Assembly (NCBI RefSeq): GCF_019175285.1
Contig: NC_056524.1
Span: 148,709,468-148,773,467 of the forward strand
Reading direction: 5' to 3'
Length of the DNA: 64,000 nt
Origin: Sceloporus undulatus
Taxonomy: Eukaryota; Chordata; Lepidosauria; Squamata; Phrynosomatidae
Numbering within the stretch: the stretch's first letter is position 1; each line of letters begins with the position of its first letter. The notes under the pieces are model-generated. The model was not told where the DNA came from, searched no databases, and was given only the letters and a program-made list of their open reading frames with translations. A program made the translations under genes and the position numbers. Below are positions 57,055 to 64,000 of the stretch, piece after piece.

Positions 57055-60000
57055 TATAGATAGTATGAGAGAGAGATAAGCAGCTGGCAAGCAAGCAAGC
57101 AAGCCAAGATTAGAGAACGAGTTGGGGTAAATGTAAGTGATGTTTTTTAAATTTTTATTTGGTGTGCATTGGAAGAGGGGGTGGTCTTATACGGCAAGAT
57201 ATCCCAAACTCTATATTTAACTGGAAAGTTGGGGGGCTCATCTTATACGCCCAGTCGTCTTATACACCGGAAATACGTACATCTGTTCAGATGCAACATA
57301 CTGGCATTTTCAAGCAGGAGTTTATTTCCATACTTTTTAAAAATTCCAGCAATCTTGTTGTTTTGTTTTTGTTGTCCTACTCTTTCTCTTTTAAAGTAAC
57401 TAGAACTAAATATTCAACAATTAATTGTGGCTGTTTGTACCAATTTTCCTGTAGTAGACACCAGGAATCATTTGTGTAGCCAAAAATACATGTCTTCATT
57501 TTAGGAGAGATCAATGCTAAGTACCGCTATTTTTGTTTATGCGCAACATCCCAGTGATGGCTACTTGGAGGAAGCCTTTAGCCAGGCAGGGAGTAAGCCT
57601 TATCACAATAATTTGTTTAATCGCATATAAAATTAAACCAACACCTTTCCTCTGGTGTTGGGATATCTGCACTACTAATACTGTTTCAAATTTTCTGGAT
57701 TCTAAAATAATCTGGTGCTAATCAGATATATGTTGGTTGATTGACTATTTAATTATTTTACAGAATAAATGAACATTGTGGTTATGGTGTAAATGCTGCA
57801 AATAAAATACCATATGAAAGTGAATATACAAGTTCATACTATTTGTTACAGTTCTATCTAAGAAGGATAAGTGTCCTATTTGTAATTCCATATGTAATTG
57901 TAAAAGTTTGCATTAATTCATAGGTTGAAGGAGGGGGAACAAGAAATGAGCTCATGATCCTGAGAGAGACATGCATTCCTTGAGATGCTATATCTTAAGA
58001 TGTTTCAATCTGCCTGAGCCCCAAGAAAGGCTTTGTTAAGTCAGACACAACTTGATTTCCCAAGCAGCACGTAATATGAAAGCTTCCCTCTTGTCCCCCA
58101 AAAGCAACACCAGTTTTGCATCTTCCTACAGGGTGGCTTCAGGGCAGATTTCTCCCACCGCTGGGCTCAAAAAAGAGTTCAGTGATTGTGGTACTGTAAG
58201 TTGGCCACCCAGTATATACAATTAGGCTGAAAAGTTCTTTTAGATAGAGCTTCAGCGGCATTGTAGTTGAAGAGATAGCAGAACATTTCCTGTCCTTTGG
58301 ACATATTTTACCACCTGAGAAAACTCCTCTGAGGATCTGCACAAACTATAATTGGACCTTGCTGATAGGGAAAGACACAACTGCTAAATTTTTGGCATGG
58401 ATGTCAAACAGCAGCCCTTTCCTAGTTCAATGAAAACACCATGAAAAGTAAAAGGAACATTTCCTGTAGTTACTATGTTCTGGAATCATAGAATCAGATC
58501 CAGGACATCCAGTTCAAATTCATGAGCAAAGAAGGGTCTACAGTGCAGCGGGTAAGCACCTGTGAGAGAGTTGTGAACTCTGTGTTTAAATACCGTGAAT
58601 GAGAGACTATTCCAGTCAAAAGCCTTACCATCAAGAAATCTGTTTTTCTTCCACAAAGTTTTCCCTTTCTAGCTCTAATTTGTATAATACTTAATGATAA
58701 AAATATTTATTTATACCCCGCTCATCAGCCCAAAGCTACATGTACTCTGGAGCAACTGAAAACAATTATAATCTTATATGATATCCTTTAAATGTTTCAG
58801 CACTGCTGTCATGACTCCTTTAATTATATCTTCTCTAAACTTAATATACCCACTTGCTTCAACTTCTTTTCCATGGGATGGATTCCTGCTGATGTAACCA
58901 TCTGTTGCACTAGCATAGTCTAACAATCTGTTAGTGTAATCCTCTGTTACATTAGCATAGTGCACTTATAGGATTTGCAACAGACAAAGGAAGAAGTTCA
59001 TCATGATTGTCCTCAGGAGAAGATGGTTACCAGCTCCAACAGTCTATTTCTTTAAGGATGGTCTTGGTGTTTGGTGAGCATTGTCAGAACTAAAAGGCTC
59101 TGAATAAGCTGGATTTCTAAACTGCCTGCCCCTCAGGACAGGCAGTTTTAACAAGTCTGTATCCCAGTGTGGCTTGGGCTCTGAGGACACCTCAGAGCAC
59201 TGGAAAAACAGACAGCTTGGAACTGTAAAATAAACATCCATGATGAGTCCAGTATTCTTCCTTAATAGCTGCTGAACCCTCATCTTCTGTATCCTGCTAG
59301 TAGTGTGCTGCTAGTGCATCCTACATTGGCCTAATTAGATTGTCATAAGTACCCAACAGAATCTCAGACATAATTTCCAGACTATTACCCAGTTTCCAGT
59401 GTTCTTAAAATATGACATCAGTACTGGATAGAATCTTGTAGATAGCACAAAATAACCCAAAAAGAAACCTTAATGCAGCCTACAATGTCATTAGGTTTTT
59501 AAGCAACTGTATTGTACTACTTTCTCATGCTTGTTATCCACCAAGACACTTAGATCCTTTTTATATGTACAATTGTCAAACCAAGTGTCTCCATCCTATA
59601 TGAAACACTTTCTGTATCTGCATCATCATCATCATCATCATCTTTATATAGAATCAGCAGTGTATGTGGCACTACTTTGCAAAGTAAAACAATTAGGGTA
59701 AAGAGCCAAAGATATCACACTGAAAAATGTATACACAAACCTATATTTACATTATCCTGTTGAATTTTATTTTGTTAATTTTCAACTCAAACTTCCAACC
59801 TGTCAAAATCAATTTGATTCTAGATTCGGCCCCTGCAAAGTTGTACTCTGTCAAACTCTAAAAATGCCAAACAGCACACGACCAAGAATACAACCCTGTG
59901 ACATAACCCTTAGTAATTTGAGACTCTCCACATCCATGCAAGCCATTAGTGATCATTCTCCCAGTACAATTTTTCATCTAACCTTGGATCCACTTAACAA

Positions 60001-61996
60001 GTCTGTAGTATTATTTTATTTATGCCGATATTCATACAGATGTCACGTTTGACATGATGCAGCCAATAGAGATGTAAGAAACAAGGTACATGACTTCACT
60101 GTACAAAAAGCCTTGCTACCATGTGGGTCCCAAGAGAGTCCCAAAATTACACCCTAAATAAATACCTAAATATGTTCTATAACATGTAAAAGTACTTTTT
60201 CATCATCAGGCTCTAAATGTTCTGCTTTTGCACCAATCCCATGGTAGTAATGGTTAAAATAAATACATTTTAATAAGAGTGATTCCAATAGAATGAATAG
60301 TTAAAACAGGATTGGTCTTTTAAAATTCTGTTCATTACTTTCTGTTTTCAATATTCAATTTTTAACTCCTGAAGAGAAAATTACTAAATTATACATTTTT
60401 TTCATACTATCAGAAGGAGCCATACAGGTAGCACTGAGATGCCAGCAACCATTATGAACAGGAGTAAAGGAAGGGAGGAATTGATATAGGAAGAAAAAGC
60501 AGAAGCTTAGGTGGCTAATAGAAAAAGCTGGCAGGATTGATATAACCAAAGTGTACAGTAATGTGGACCAATGAACATTGCCTTAGGCCCCAACAGACTG
60601 TCAAAATAAAGCTCTTCGGACACTTTGGAGGTAGCTCTTTAAATGTGCATGCTCCTAAGAGTCTGGCAGCTGTGCCAAGCTGTGCTCCAGTCCTTAGGAC
60701 TATTGGGCTTTGGTGTGACTTCTGGATTTAGGACGCATGCAACATCAACAGCATACGCCAAAGTGCCCGAAGCAGTTTATTTTAGCCAGTCTGTATGGGC
60801 CACAGTTGGATATAAAGAGACATTAAGAGACCTGAACTGAGTCTGTCTACTAGTCCAATTCTGAGACTAGGTCAAATACATTATGGCCATAATGACTTGT
60901 TCTGTTTACTTTCAATATAAATATAATAATATATATATATATATTATATATATATTTGAGACTGGAATTTTTACAGAAAAGTTATGAAATAAACACCACT
61001 TTGGTTGCAATTTTTATGTTGATTTTATGGGGGGAAATAGTTTTTAGATCTGTGATTTGTCAGATATTTCAGCCTAAATGGTACCAGACATACTGAATGA
61101 AGACATTAATATGCCTGTTTTTTTTAATCCAAAACAAAAATTCAACCTTGATAAAATAATGAAATGTGGAAAGCTCTTTCCTTTTATCTAATAACGTCTA
61201 GCTATCAATTAAGTAGTCTCACAGTACAGTGCTTTTTGGATGTTGTGGATAACCAGAATCTTGGATGAATGAGATGTTCTTCCTTGCAGGAAGGCGGTGG
61301 ATAAAGCAGATGTTCATTGGGGCTTTCCTATTCCTGCAATGGTGTGTGGACAGCTTTCTTCATTAACTTCATTGCCATTTATTATCATGCATCAAGGGCT
61401 CTTCCTTTTGGGACAATGGTGGTACTTGATTACACTACCAGTTTAAACTAGTAAAAAAGCAAGTTGTTATATATGCCTTCAACAATCCAACTGATCAAAA
61501 AGGTAGAAATCTGAATAGAAAGCTTTTAATTAAAATGCTTATTTCCTGTTTATTTTCATTTCATTTTCATTTGACACTGGATCAGATTCATGCACAGGGA
61601 CACATGTAGAAGCCCAGCTAAGTACAAAACAGGAGCATCTCTAGGAAGGATGAGGAAGTTGTGTTGTTACATCACAGTTGAAATAGCTGATGGTGAGGGA
61701 CTTTAGACAATGTTTATTGTTTCCTCTCAAGGAATACATTTTACTTTTATTAATCTTGGTAGACAAAAGGGGTATATATTACAATTTACATTGCTAGAAA
61801 TACATTAATATTATAAAGGATGCATTTTATATCTACTCTTTTTGTCTGACATACAGGTGGCTGTATGCTGCATCTGTTTCTTTGTCATTCTTCCTTTGAA
61901 CCTTGTCGGCACAATACTTGGACGAAATCTTTCGGGTCAGCCCAACTTTCCTTGTCGTGTGAATGCTGTTCCTCGTCCAATCCCAGAGAAAAAATG
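30800..61996 (+). CDS. TM9SF3: TM9SF3, transmembrane 9 superfamily member 3 (exons 1-10, partial)
   Basis: TM9SF3 is a nonaspanin: a signal peptide, a luminal N-terminal domain, then nine membrane spans, acting in Golgi and endosomal membranes. Ten exons are visible, with phases 0,1,1,0,0,0,2,1,0,2 at their 3' ends. Exons 1-7 give 944 nt, or 314 codons plus 2 bases, and are intact. The luminal part spans exons 1-5. The first span is in exon 6 ([16 protein letters not shown]), the second in exon 7, the third in exon 8, the fourth and probably fifth in exon 9, and another in exon 10. Vertebrate TM9SF3 proteins are about 589 residues, so roughly the last third, including the C-terminal spans, lies past the window end. 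Exons 8 and 9 as written contain single-base gaps (see their entries). Introns are 1.0-8.0 kb and full of repeats. Recognition rests on near-identity to the known vertebrate protein. Confidence 0.97.
31560..31890. repeat. Dispersed repeat, partner of 28480-28790
   Basis: It shares block order with the upstream copy (ACAACGTTTTTACCTGAGAG, GAGTTGCACTGGAGGAGGAC, ATATTAATCAAATC) and sits inside the intron-1 repeat cluster. Confidence 0.5.
32218..32449. mobile_element. Near-palindromic 233-bp MITE, copy 1
   Basis: It begins GGCCTGTTACAGACTGCC and ends with its inverse. The arms of about 110 bp (CAAAATAAAGCTGCTTGGGG on the left, inverted on the right) fold onto each other. Sister copies are at 38285-38517, 42370-42602 and 60586-60801. 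No coding capacity; repeated short frames in the copies are arm translations. Confidence 0.9.
32934..32995 (+). mobile_element. Squamate tRNA-type SINE, head only
   Basis: CAGCATAGTGTAGTGGTTTG followed by GGAGACTGGGTTCAAATGG is the tRNA-like promoter region of the SINE seen at 50491. Confidence 0.65.
33050..33662 (-). mobile_element. L2-group LINE fragment
   Basis: Minus-strand remains of a reverse transcriptase end region (TGATTGATGGTATCAAAAAC and GAAGTCCAGCAGAAC blocks are the usual L2-group inverse). Diverged. Confidence 0.55.
33668..35560 (-). mobile_element. CR1 LINE, longest and best preserved copy
   Basis: Minus-strand CR1 starts at the 3' terminus (AGAGTTGGAAGAGACCCTTA) and extends 1.9 kb through ORF2. 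A 161-codon frame (34764-34279) holds reverse transcriptase motifs: [20 protein letters not shown], then NDLDD, then [11 protein letters not shown] with the catalytic ADD. A second frame (35055-34792) encodes [18 protein letters not shown]. It is 5'-truncated. This copy is the reference for the other CR1 fragments here. Confidence 0.92.
35600..35945 (-). mobile_element. L2-group LINE, RT N-terminal fragment
   Basis: Minus strand encodes [15 protein letters not shown] and later [20 protein letters not shown] and [13 protein letters not shown], the classic start of an L2-group reverse transcriptase. A CCTN simple repeat interrupts it at about 35780-35825. Confidence 0.8.
36533..36570. repeat. 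(TG)n microsatellite at the end of a SINE
   Basis: TG dinucleotides with a few CG and TA changes. It forms the tail of the minus-strand 5S-derived SINE next to it. Confidence 0.8.
36571..36795 (-). mobile_element. 5S-rRNA-derived SINE with BovB-like tail
   Basis: On the minus strand, 36772-36675 matches the 3' two-thirds of vertebrate 5S rRNA: GATCTTGGGAGCTACGCAGG, GTCAGCCCTTGTTAGTACCT, then GAATGGGAGACTGCC. A body ending GGGTTGCCATACGTC...GAAGGGC follows, which resembles the BovB-type SINE tail, and then the CA/TG microsatellite. This is the 5S-derived (SINE3-like) design. The 5' third of the 5S part is missing or diverged. Confidence 0.8.
37055..37250 (+). CDS. TM9SF3: TM9SF3 exon 2
   Basis: Acceptor TTTTCAG before TACCAA; donor AAAG|GTAAAA. 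It is 196 nt and ends in phase 1. It encodes [19 protein letters not shown] and on to [11 protein letters not shown], the start of the luminal domain. A decayed second copy lies at 25987-26152. Confidence 0.96.
37957..38121 (-). mobile_element. tRNA-derived SINE, copy 3, tail-truncated
   Basis: It shares CCCAACAATCTGGGTACTCA, CCTGAGTCGAGCTTG and the B-box region with 22346-22608. The ATT tail is missing. Confidence 0.8.
38243..38545. mobile_element. Tigger-type MITE split by the 233-bp MITE
   Basis: Left part CAGTTAAGTACCCCTTATCC and a short right remnant flank the insertion at 38285-38517. The same Tigger-type start occurs at 26890 and, complete, at 46613. Confidence 0.55.
38285..38517. mobile_element. 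Near-palindromic 233-bp MITE, copy 2
   Basis: GGCCCATTACAGACTGCC to its inverse, flanked by AAA on both sides (38282-38284 and 38518-38520), a 3-bp duplication. Confidence 0.9.
39226..39469. mobile_element. pogo/Tigger-type MITE with TA duplication
   Basis: CAGTTGGCCCTCC at the left and GGAGGGGCGACTG at the right are inverted ends. TA stands on both sides (39224-39225 and 39470-39471). Confidence 0.8.
39685..40003. mobile_element. Two half copies of the CTGCAGAAATAAT MITE
   Basis: Right halves at about 39690-39800 and 39895-40003 both end ...GGATTATTTCTGCA(A/G)TGTG. They have the same orientation and are about 205 bp apart. Confidence 0.65.
40491..40613 (+). CDS. TM9SF3: TM9SF3 exon 3
   Basis: Acceptor TTTCCACAG, donor G|GTAAGA, 123 nt. 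It encodes [19 protein letters not shown] and [14 protein letters not shown], conserved luminal sequence. Confidence 0.96.
41239..41576. mobile_element. hAT-type MITE, right-truncated copy
   Basis: It starts CAGGGGTAGGCAACC and follows 11873-12229 through the interior (GGACAAATGTAGGACAA, ATGCATGTTTCGGAGGCTTC), then stops without the right TIR. Confidence 0.75.
42370..42602. mobile_element. Near-palindromic 233-bp MITE, copy 3
   Basis: GGCCTGTTGCAGACTGCC to its inverse, flanked by ATA at 42367-42369 and 42603-42605, an exact 3-bp duplication. Confidence 0.9.
43315..43502 (+). mobile_element. Sauria-type SINE, head-truncated
   Basis: B-box-like GGTTCAAATCC, then TTGGCCATGAAACCCACTGG, then the tail AGTTGCCATAAGTTGAAAAT and GACACACAACAACGAC. 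The 3' tail is of the BovB-related kind typical of squamate SINEs. Confidence 0.8.
43865..44075 (-). mobile_element. Old L2-group LINE fragment
   Basis: Weak inverse similarity in layout to 33180-33420 (CATCCAGTCCGTTACTG, GTATCATTAGCATTCCGGTG). Very diverged. Confidence 0.4.
44396..44556 (+). CDS. TM9SF3: TM9SF3 exon 4
   Basis: Acceptor TTCTTGCAG, donor TCT|GTAAGT, 161 nt, ending in phase 0. It encodes [19 protein letters not shown] through [14 protein letters not shown] of the luminal domain. Confidence 0.96.
45708..45785 (+). CDS. TM9SF3: TM9SF3 exon 5
   Basis: Acceptor TTCCCTGTAG, donor AGG|GTATGT, 78 nt (26 codons). It encodes [19 protein letters not shown] and PSFFQHR, just before the first membrane span. 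Confidence 0.96.
46186..46380. mobile_element. Palindromic MITE, CTGCAGAAATAAT family, complete
   Basis: It begins CTGCAGAAATAATGCAGT and ends with the near inverse CATCATTTCTGCAG. The internal arm TGCTACGGAATTCTGGGG is the unit amplified in the array at 30070-30507. Confidence 0.75.
46613..47216. mobile_element. Tigger-type MITE with a nested MITE
   Basis: CAGGCTGAGTCTCTCTTATC at the left and GATAAGAGAGACTTAACCTG at the right are inverted ends. The interior TTGGGACCAGAAGTGTTTTG is typical of this Tigger family. A second element occupies 46700-46950. Confidence 0.85.
46700..46950. mobile_element. pogo-type MITE nested in the Tigger MITE
   Basis: CAGTCGGCCCTTGCTTTACG at the left and a decayed inverse at the right, with TA at 46698-46699 and 46951-46952. 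Confidence 0.7.
47640..47935 (+). mobile_element. L2-group LINE 3' end
   Basis: TTTTCAGTGACTGCTCTCAC and GCAACTCCCTCCCACAAGAG are the conserved end of L2-group ORF2. The TTTTAA-rich 3'UTR ends AGAAAGGCAGCATATAAAT followed by AAAT repeats. Confidence 0.75.
48270..48495. mobile_element. MITE with 13-bp perfect TIRs next to exon 6
   Basis: ACTGTATATACTC (48270-48282) and its exact inverse (48483-48495) bound a 226-bp non-coding element. Interior GACCTATACATGAGGTCAAG is typical of this family. It ends 31 bases before exon 6. Confidence 0.75.
48527..48658 (+). CDS. TM9SF3: TM9SF3 exon 6: first membrane span
   Basis: Acceptor TTTTTTTTCTGTAG, donor ATG|GTAAAA, 132 nt (44 codons). IHWFSIFNS leads into the hydrophobic span [15 protein letters not shown], then the cytosolic [24 protein letters not shown] ends 31 bases upstream of the exon. 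Confidence 0.96.
49335..49501 (+). CDS. TM9SF3: TM9SF3 exon 7: cytosolic loop and second span
   Basis: Acceptor TTTTTATAG, donor CAGA|GTGAGT, 167 nt, phase 2. It encodes [19 protein letters not shown], then the span [14 protein letters not shown] and EDLYTE. Fully open. Confidence 0.96.
50491..50942 (+). mobile_element. Sauria-type SINE with an internal insertion
   Basis: The full tRNA-like head (GCCAGCATGGTATAGTGGTT) and body run to about 50690. About 200 bp of unrelated GC-rich sequence follows, and the tail (AAATCATAAAACTTGAAAAC, ACACAGCAAAC) resumes near 50905. The insert may be a MITE but has no confirmed ends. Confidence 0.65.
51715..52775 (-). mobile_element. BovB (RTE) LINE, 5'-truncated
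   Basis: Minus strand encodes [19 protein letters not shown], then [20 protein letters not shown], the diagnostic BovB reverse transcriptase block before the catalytic aspartates. The 3' part continues to 51715. Several frame breaks. BovB is established as a horizontally transferred family in squamates and ruminants. Confidence 0.85.
53155..53205. repeat. (TG)n(GA)n microsatellite
   Basis: About 11 TG units are followed by about 12 GA units in intron 7. Confidence 0.95.
54585..54800. mobile_element. pogo/Tigger-type MITE, diverged
   Basis: AGTTGGCTCTCCATGTCCAC at the left and GGAGGGCTCAGTG at the right are decayed inverted ends of the family at 39226. Confidence 0.55.
55241..55764. mobile_element. 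Serial-hairpin element (chain of stem-loops)
   Basis: The left end GGCGGGTTACAGACCGCC matches the foldback MITE at 992 and the 233-bp family. A decayed inverse (GGCCGTTGTAACGGGTCC) marks the right end near 55747-55764. Between lie consecutive stem-loops with these arms: 55265-55272/55278-55285 (8 bp), 55296-55313/55322-55339 (16 of 18), 55380-55394/55402-55416 (14 of 15), 55435-55445/55450-55460 (11 of 11), 55463-55477/55495-55509 (14 of 15), 55518-55525/55529-55536 (8 of 8) and 55555-55560/55566-55571 (6 of 6). GC and CpG content is far above the surrounding intron. No coding role; frames of up to 95 codons here are palindrome translations. Confidence 0.75.
55996..57278. mobile_element. MITE with TTATACG-type ends holding a large microsatellite
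   Basis: Left end ACCGTATTTTTCCGCC and right end GTCTTATACACCGGAAATACG are inverted relatives. GGGGGGGCGTCTTGTACGCC near the left and GGGGGGCTCATCTTATACGC near the right reinforce this. Inside are CCCTCCGGAGGA-type short repeats (56110-56280) and the purine microsatellite at 56420-57085. It lies about 230 bp before exon 8. Confidence 0.65.
56420..57085. repeat. (GATA)n/(GA)n/(GGGA)n microsatellite, about 665 bp
   Basis: Almost pure purine strand of GATA, GAGA and GGGA units. On the minus strand it gives Ser-Leu-Tyr-Ile repeat frames of 243-381 codons, which are artefacts of the period. Confidence 0.97.
57505..57592 (+). CDS. TM9SF3: TM9SF3 exon 8, with about seven single-base losses
   Basis: Acceptor CATTTTAG precedes GAGAGATCAATG, and a GTAAGC donor follows GGCAGGGA. 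The exon should be 95 nt ([16 protein letters not shown]..., third span) but is 88 nt as written. Compared with the conserved protein, single bases are missing after GAGAG, in GCGGCA, in TCCCCA, in GTGAAT, in TACTTTGG, in TTATGCC and at the final G before the donor. Six of the seven lie in homopolymers and no substitution is needed. With exons 7 and 10 clean, sequencing or assembly error is far more likely than gene loss. Confidence 0.85.
58500..60020 (-). mobile_element. Very old CR1 LINE remains
   Basis: Scattered inverse CR1 blocks occur in the correct order: AATGTTTCAGCACTGCTGTC, then CCACCAAGACACTTAGATCC, then GTTGAATTTTATTTTGTTAA, then CCTTGGATCCACTTAAC. Strongly diverged, so older than the other CR1s. 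An ATC microsatellite is at about 59620. Confidence 0.6.
60586..60801. mobile_element. Near-palindromic MITE, copy 4, diverged
   Basis: GGCCCCAACAGACTGTCAAA to CAGTCTGTATGGGCC, 216 bp, with the same arms as copies 1-3 but with more gaps. Confidence 0.8.
61290..61418 (+). CDS. TM9SF3: TM9SF3 exon 9, with two single-base losses
   Basis: Acceptor CCTTGCAG, donor ATG|GTGGTA. The expected length is 131 nt; 129 are present. It encodes [13 protein letters not shown], then PAMVCG, then [16 protein letters not shown], covering a further membrane span. One A is missing in CTAATTCC and one in GGAACAGC, both from AA pairs, which breaks the frame as written. The same explanation as for exon 8 applies. 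Confidence 0.9.
61857..61996 (+). CDS. TM9SF3: TM9SF3 exon 10
   Basis: Acceptor GACATACAG, donor AAATG|GTACGG, 140 nt, phase 2. It encodes the span [20 protein letters not shown], then [19 protein letters not shown] and RPIPEKKW. Fully open. No later exon is found between here and 64000, so intron 10 is more than 2 kb. Confidence 0.96.
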
Positions 61997-62071
61997 GTAC
62001 GGTACAAATTGAATTTATTTGCATTTGTCTGTCCATTGGAGCAAGTTGTCCATTAAACTATTCCTGTACTA

Positions 62072-62274
62072 CAGTGCGTCCGCGTTATACGTGGCTTCCA
62101 GCATATGCTGGAAGCAACGATAGAAGTGAGAGAGGTGCACACCGGAAGGAAACAATAGTGCATGCTCCTGCAGCGTGCGCCCCATGCTCCACTGCCGCAA
62201 AACCGCGGGCATGTGCCCCATTCATTTGAATGGGGCTTGAGCATCCACTTTTTTCCTTTACGCAGGGCGGACTG
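62072..62274. mobile_element. pogo-type MITE with TA duplication
   Basis: CAGTGCGTCCGCGTTATACG at the left and TTTACGCAGGGCGGACTG at the right, with TA on both sides (62070-62071 and 62275-62276). 203 bp, non-coding. Confidence 0.8.
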
Positions 62275-62439
62275 TATTTACACACCACTTATGAAACAAA
62301 TGGAACATAGGAAATACAACATTTCAAATAAAATAATGAATGCATAAATATATTAATTATCTAAATAAAACATATTAACAACAGTAAAAGCACTATTCAC
62401 GATGTAAAAGGACAAACTAAAATATTGTGTTAAAACACT

Positions 62440-63480
62440 GAGCTTTAACTGCTTTCCAAAAAGCTAAGTGGCTAAGATCAATCTTAGTTCTGAAGGGAGA
62501 ACATTCCACTATTTGAGAATGATTCAAGAGAAAGCCCTTCCTTGTTTATCAAAGAAATGGGCTTCTGAGGCAGATGCATTCTCAAAACTACCCCTTCTGC
62601 AGATTGTATTAGAAAGTCCTTCGGATTACCACACCAAAAGCCATTTAAAGCATCAAAGATTAAGAGCAATATCTTGAATTGAGCCTGGAAAACAAGTGAC
62701 AACTAAAGTATATTTTTCAGTCTACCTGTACCAGATAACTGCTCAGGTGATAAATTTTACACAAAATGAAGCTTCCAGTTTCAAAGACAATGCTTTGTAG
62801 AGCTCATTGCAATATTTAAAATGGTGTAATCAAGACATGAATAGATCCACGATTATACTTTATACTTAATTATTTTATTACTCCTTTGTGTCACCTGGAG
62901 GGTCCCTCCAAGTGATGCAACATGTTCTTGGCTACAAAGCCTCCTTTGTATAATCCAACCTACTTCTGTGTAATGGAGATTATAAATATGCTGATTCTGT
63001 ACATTGTTTATGTTTGTGATTTTTTAATATTTATAGTGCCTGTAATCATTAATTTATACTACTTTGAAATCTAAACAATTTACAAATATTTTCACTTAAA
63101 TAACAGTTGCCAGAAGGAAGGGGTTCAGATGGTCCAGTTAAATATAATTGTACAAACACACTACTTGCTACCATCATTTTGTGAAAAGGTGTCACCAAGG
63201 ACCCTGTAGGATCAATGAACAGTCCAAAGATATGAATTTGACTTTTCAGAGGGGGTCTAGTCCTTCCAAGACAGGTTGAATTCCAGTCTCCAGGCCAGAT
63301 TTTCTGCTAATTGAAGTCATGTCCACCTTGTCTGGATTAGATCCTAGCATGTTTACCCTCGTCTTAAGTAGTAGCAGCAGCAAGGAACTGTAGATAGGGG
63401 TACAGCAAGAAGTATTGAGGAAGATTTAGTACTGCTGTCACCTTCATGACTTATTGCTGATTGAAACTGTGCATGAGTGC
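62440..63480 (-). mobile_element. Old L2-group LINE remains
   Basis: Minus-strand piece FKILLLIFDALNGFWCGNP (about 62676-62620), followed by 3'UTR-like blocks (GTAATCAAGACATGAATAG, CCACCTTGTCTGGATTAGAT). Diverged. Confidence 0.45.
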
Positions 63481-64000
63481 TCTAATCCAAAGCACAGAGA
63501 ACTTGCTAACACCCCCCCCCCAAAGTCATTAGCACTTTGGGCATTTATCTTAAACAGATACTGATAGAATTGGGACTCCAAAGAAGCTTTATAAAATGGA
63601 GGAAAGTCTTAACTTACCACAATTGTATCCTTAAATCACCTGTTTGCACATATTTCTATGCTCCTTATATACTAAAATTTGTAAGTGGTATATATCAGTG
63701 AAATACAAAATATTCATAAAACATAATCATACAGAGCTTAAACTTCAAGAAGTGGTGTCTAGTTAGAACAAGTAGGGGAGGATTGCTGAAATATGTTATT
63801 TTTAACTTGCAATGAAAAATAAGGACCATTGAAGCATAGAGCATTTCATATAGTAGGTCCTTTTACATTTAATGCACTGCTCAGAACAACTGCCAGGCAG
63901 ATTTCAGGAACATGTGGAACTACCACGAGGGCCTCTCCAAATGATCTTGGACATAATGGGTATATAAGGGAGAAGGTGGTCTCTAAGATCACAAGATTCT
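63481..64000. other. Intron 10 sequence, nothing recognised
   Basis: AT-rich intronic sequence. No TM9SF3 exon 11 signal is seen before the window ends. Confidence 0.5.

Noticed and set aside
55962-57107. 381-codon minus-strand frame rich in Ser, Leu, Tyr and Ile
   Set aside because: It is the translation of the GATA/GA microsatellite in all frames; no start context, domain or non-repeat sequence supports a gene.
57159-57479. 106-codon frame just upstream of exon 8
   Set aside because: It spans the right end of a MITE and intron sequence; no splice continuity with TM9SF3.

Overview
This is a vertebrate nuclear DNA window, most likely from a squamate reptile (a lizard; iguanian-like is my guess). 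The basis is a spliced gene with vertebrate exon structure set in a repeat landscape typical of squamates: CR1, L1, L2, BovB/RTE and Vingi-like LINEs, tRNA-derived and 5S-rRNA-derived SINEs, SPIN and other hAT elements, Tigger/pogo MITEs, and old LTR-element fossils. No prokaryotic features, CRISPR arrays, tRNA genes or rRNA genes were found.

The only well-supported host gene is TM9SF3 (transmembrane 9 superfamily member 3). It lies on the + strand and starts at 30800 in a CpG island (about 30540-31060). Ten exons fall inside the window: 30800-30886, 37055-37250, 40491-40613, 44396-44556, 45708-45785, 48527-48658, 49335-49501, 57505-57592, 61290-61418 and 61857-61996. The last exons lie beyond position 64000. 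Exons 1-7 and 10 read cleanly with consistent phases. Exon 8 carries about seven single-base losses and exon 9 two, which look like uncorrected long-read errors rather than decay. The promoter holds a perfect CRE palindrome, a GC box and an ACGTGGC Golgi-stress-type motif.

Positions 1-30 kb form a gene-poor repeat graveyard. It holds a minus-strand coiled-coil coding-like segment at the left edge, a CpG-rich foldback element, CR1 copies (one split by an L1), two related LTR-retroelement fossils (about 3.8-8.2 kb and 20.1-23.7 kb), a Vingi-like LINE, two GC-rich minisatellites (about 86-bp and 76-bp periods) and a SPIN element with its 8-bp target duplication. A decayed extra copy of TM9SF3 exon 2 with flanking intron lies upstream of exon 1. 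Positions 30-64 kb are the TM9SF3 gene body, with introns full of CR1, L2, BovB, SINEs and four copies of a 233-bp near-palindromic MITE.

The most unusual structure is at about 55241-55764. It is an element built as a chain of consecutive stem-loops that shares terminal sequence with the foldback element at 992-1315 and with the 233-bp MITEs. No new protein-coding system was found; the novelty is in repeat architecture and in likely assembly damage to TM9SF3.
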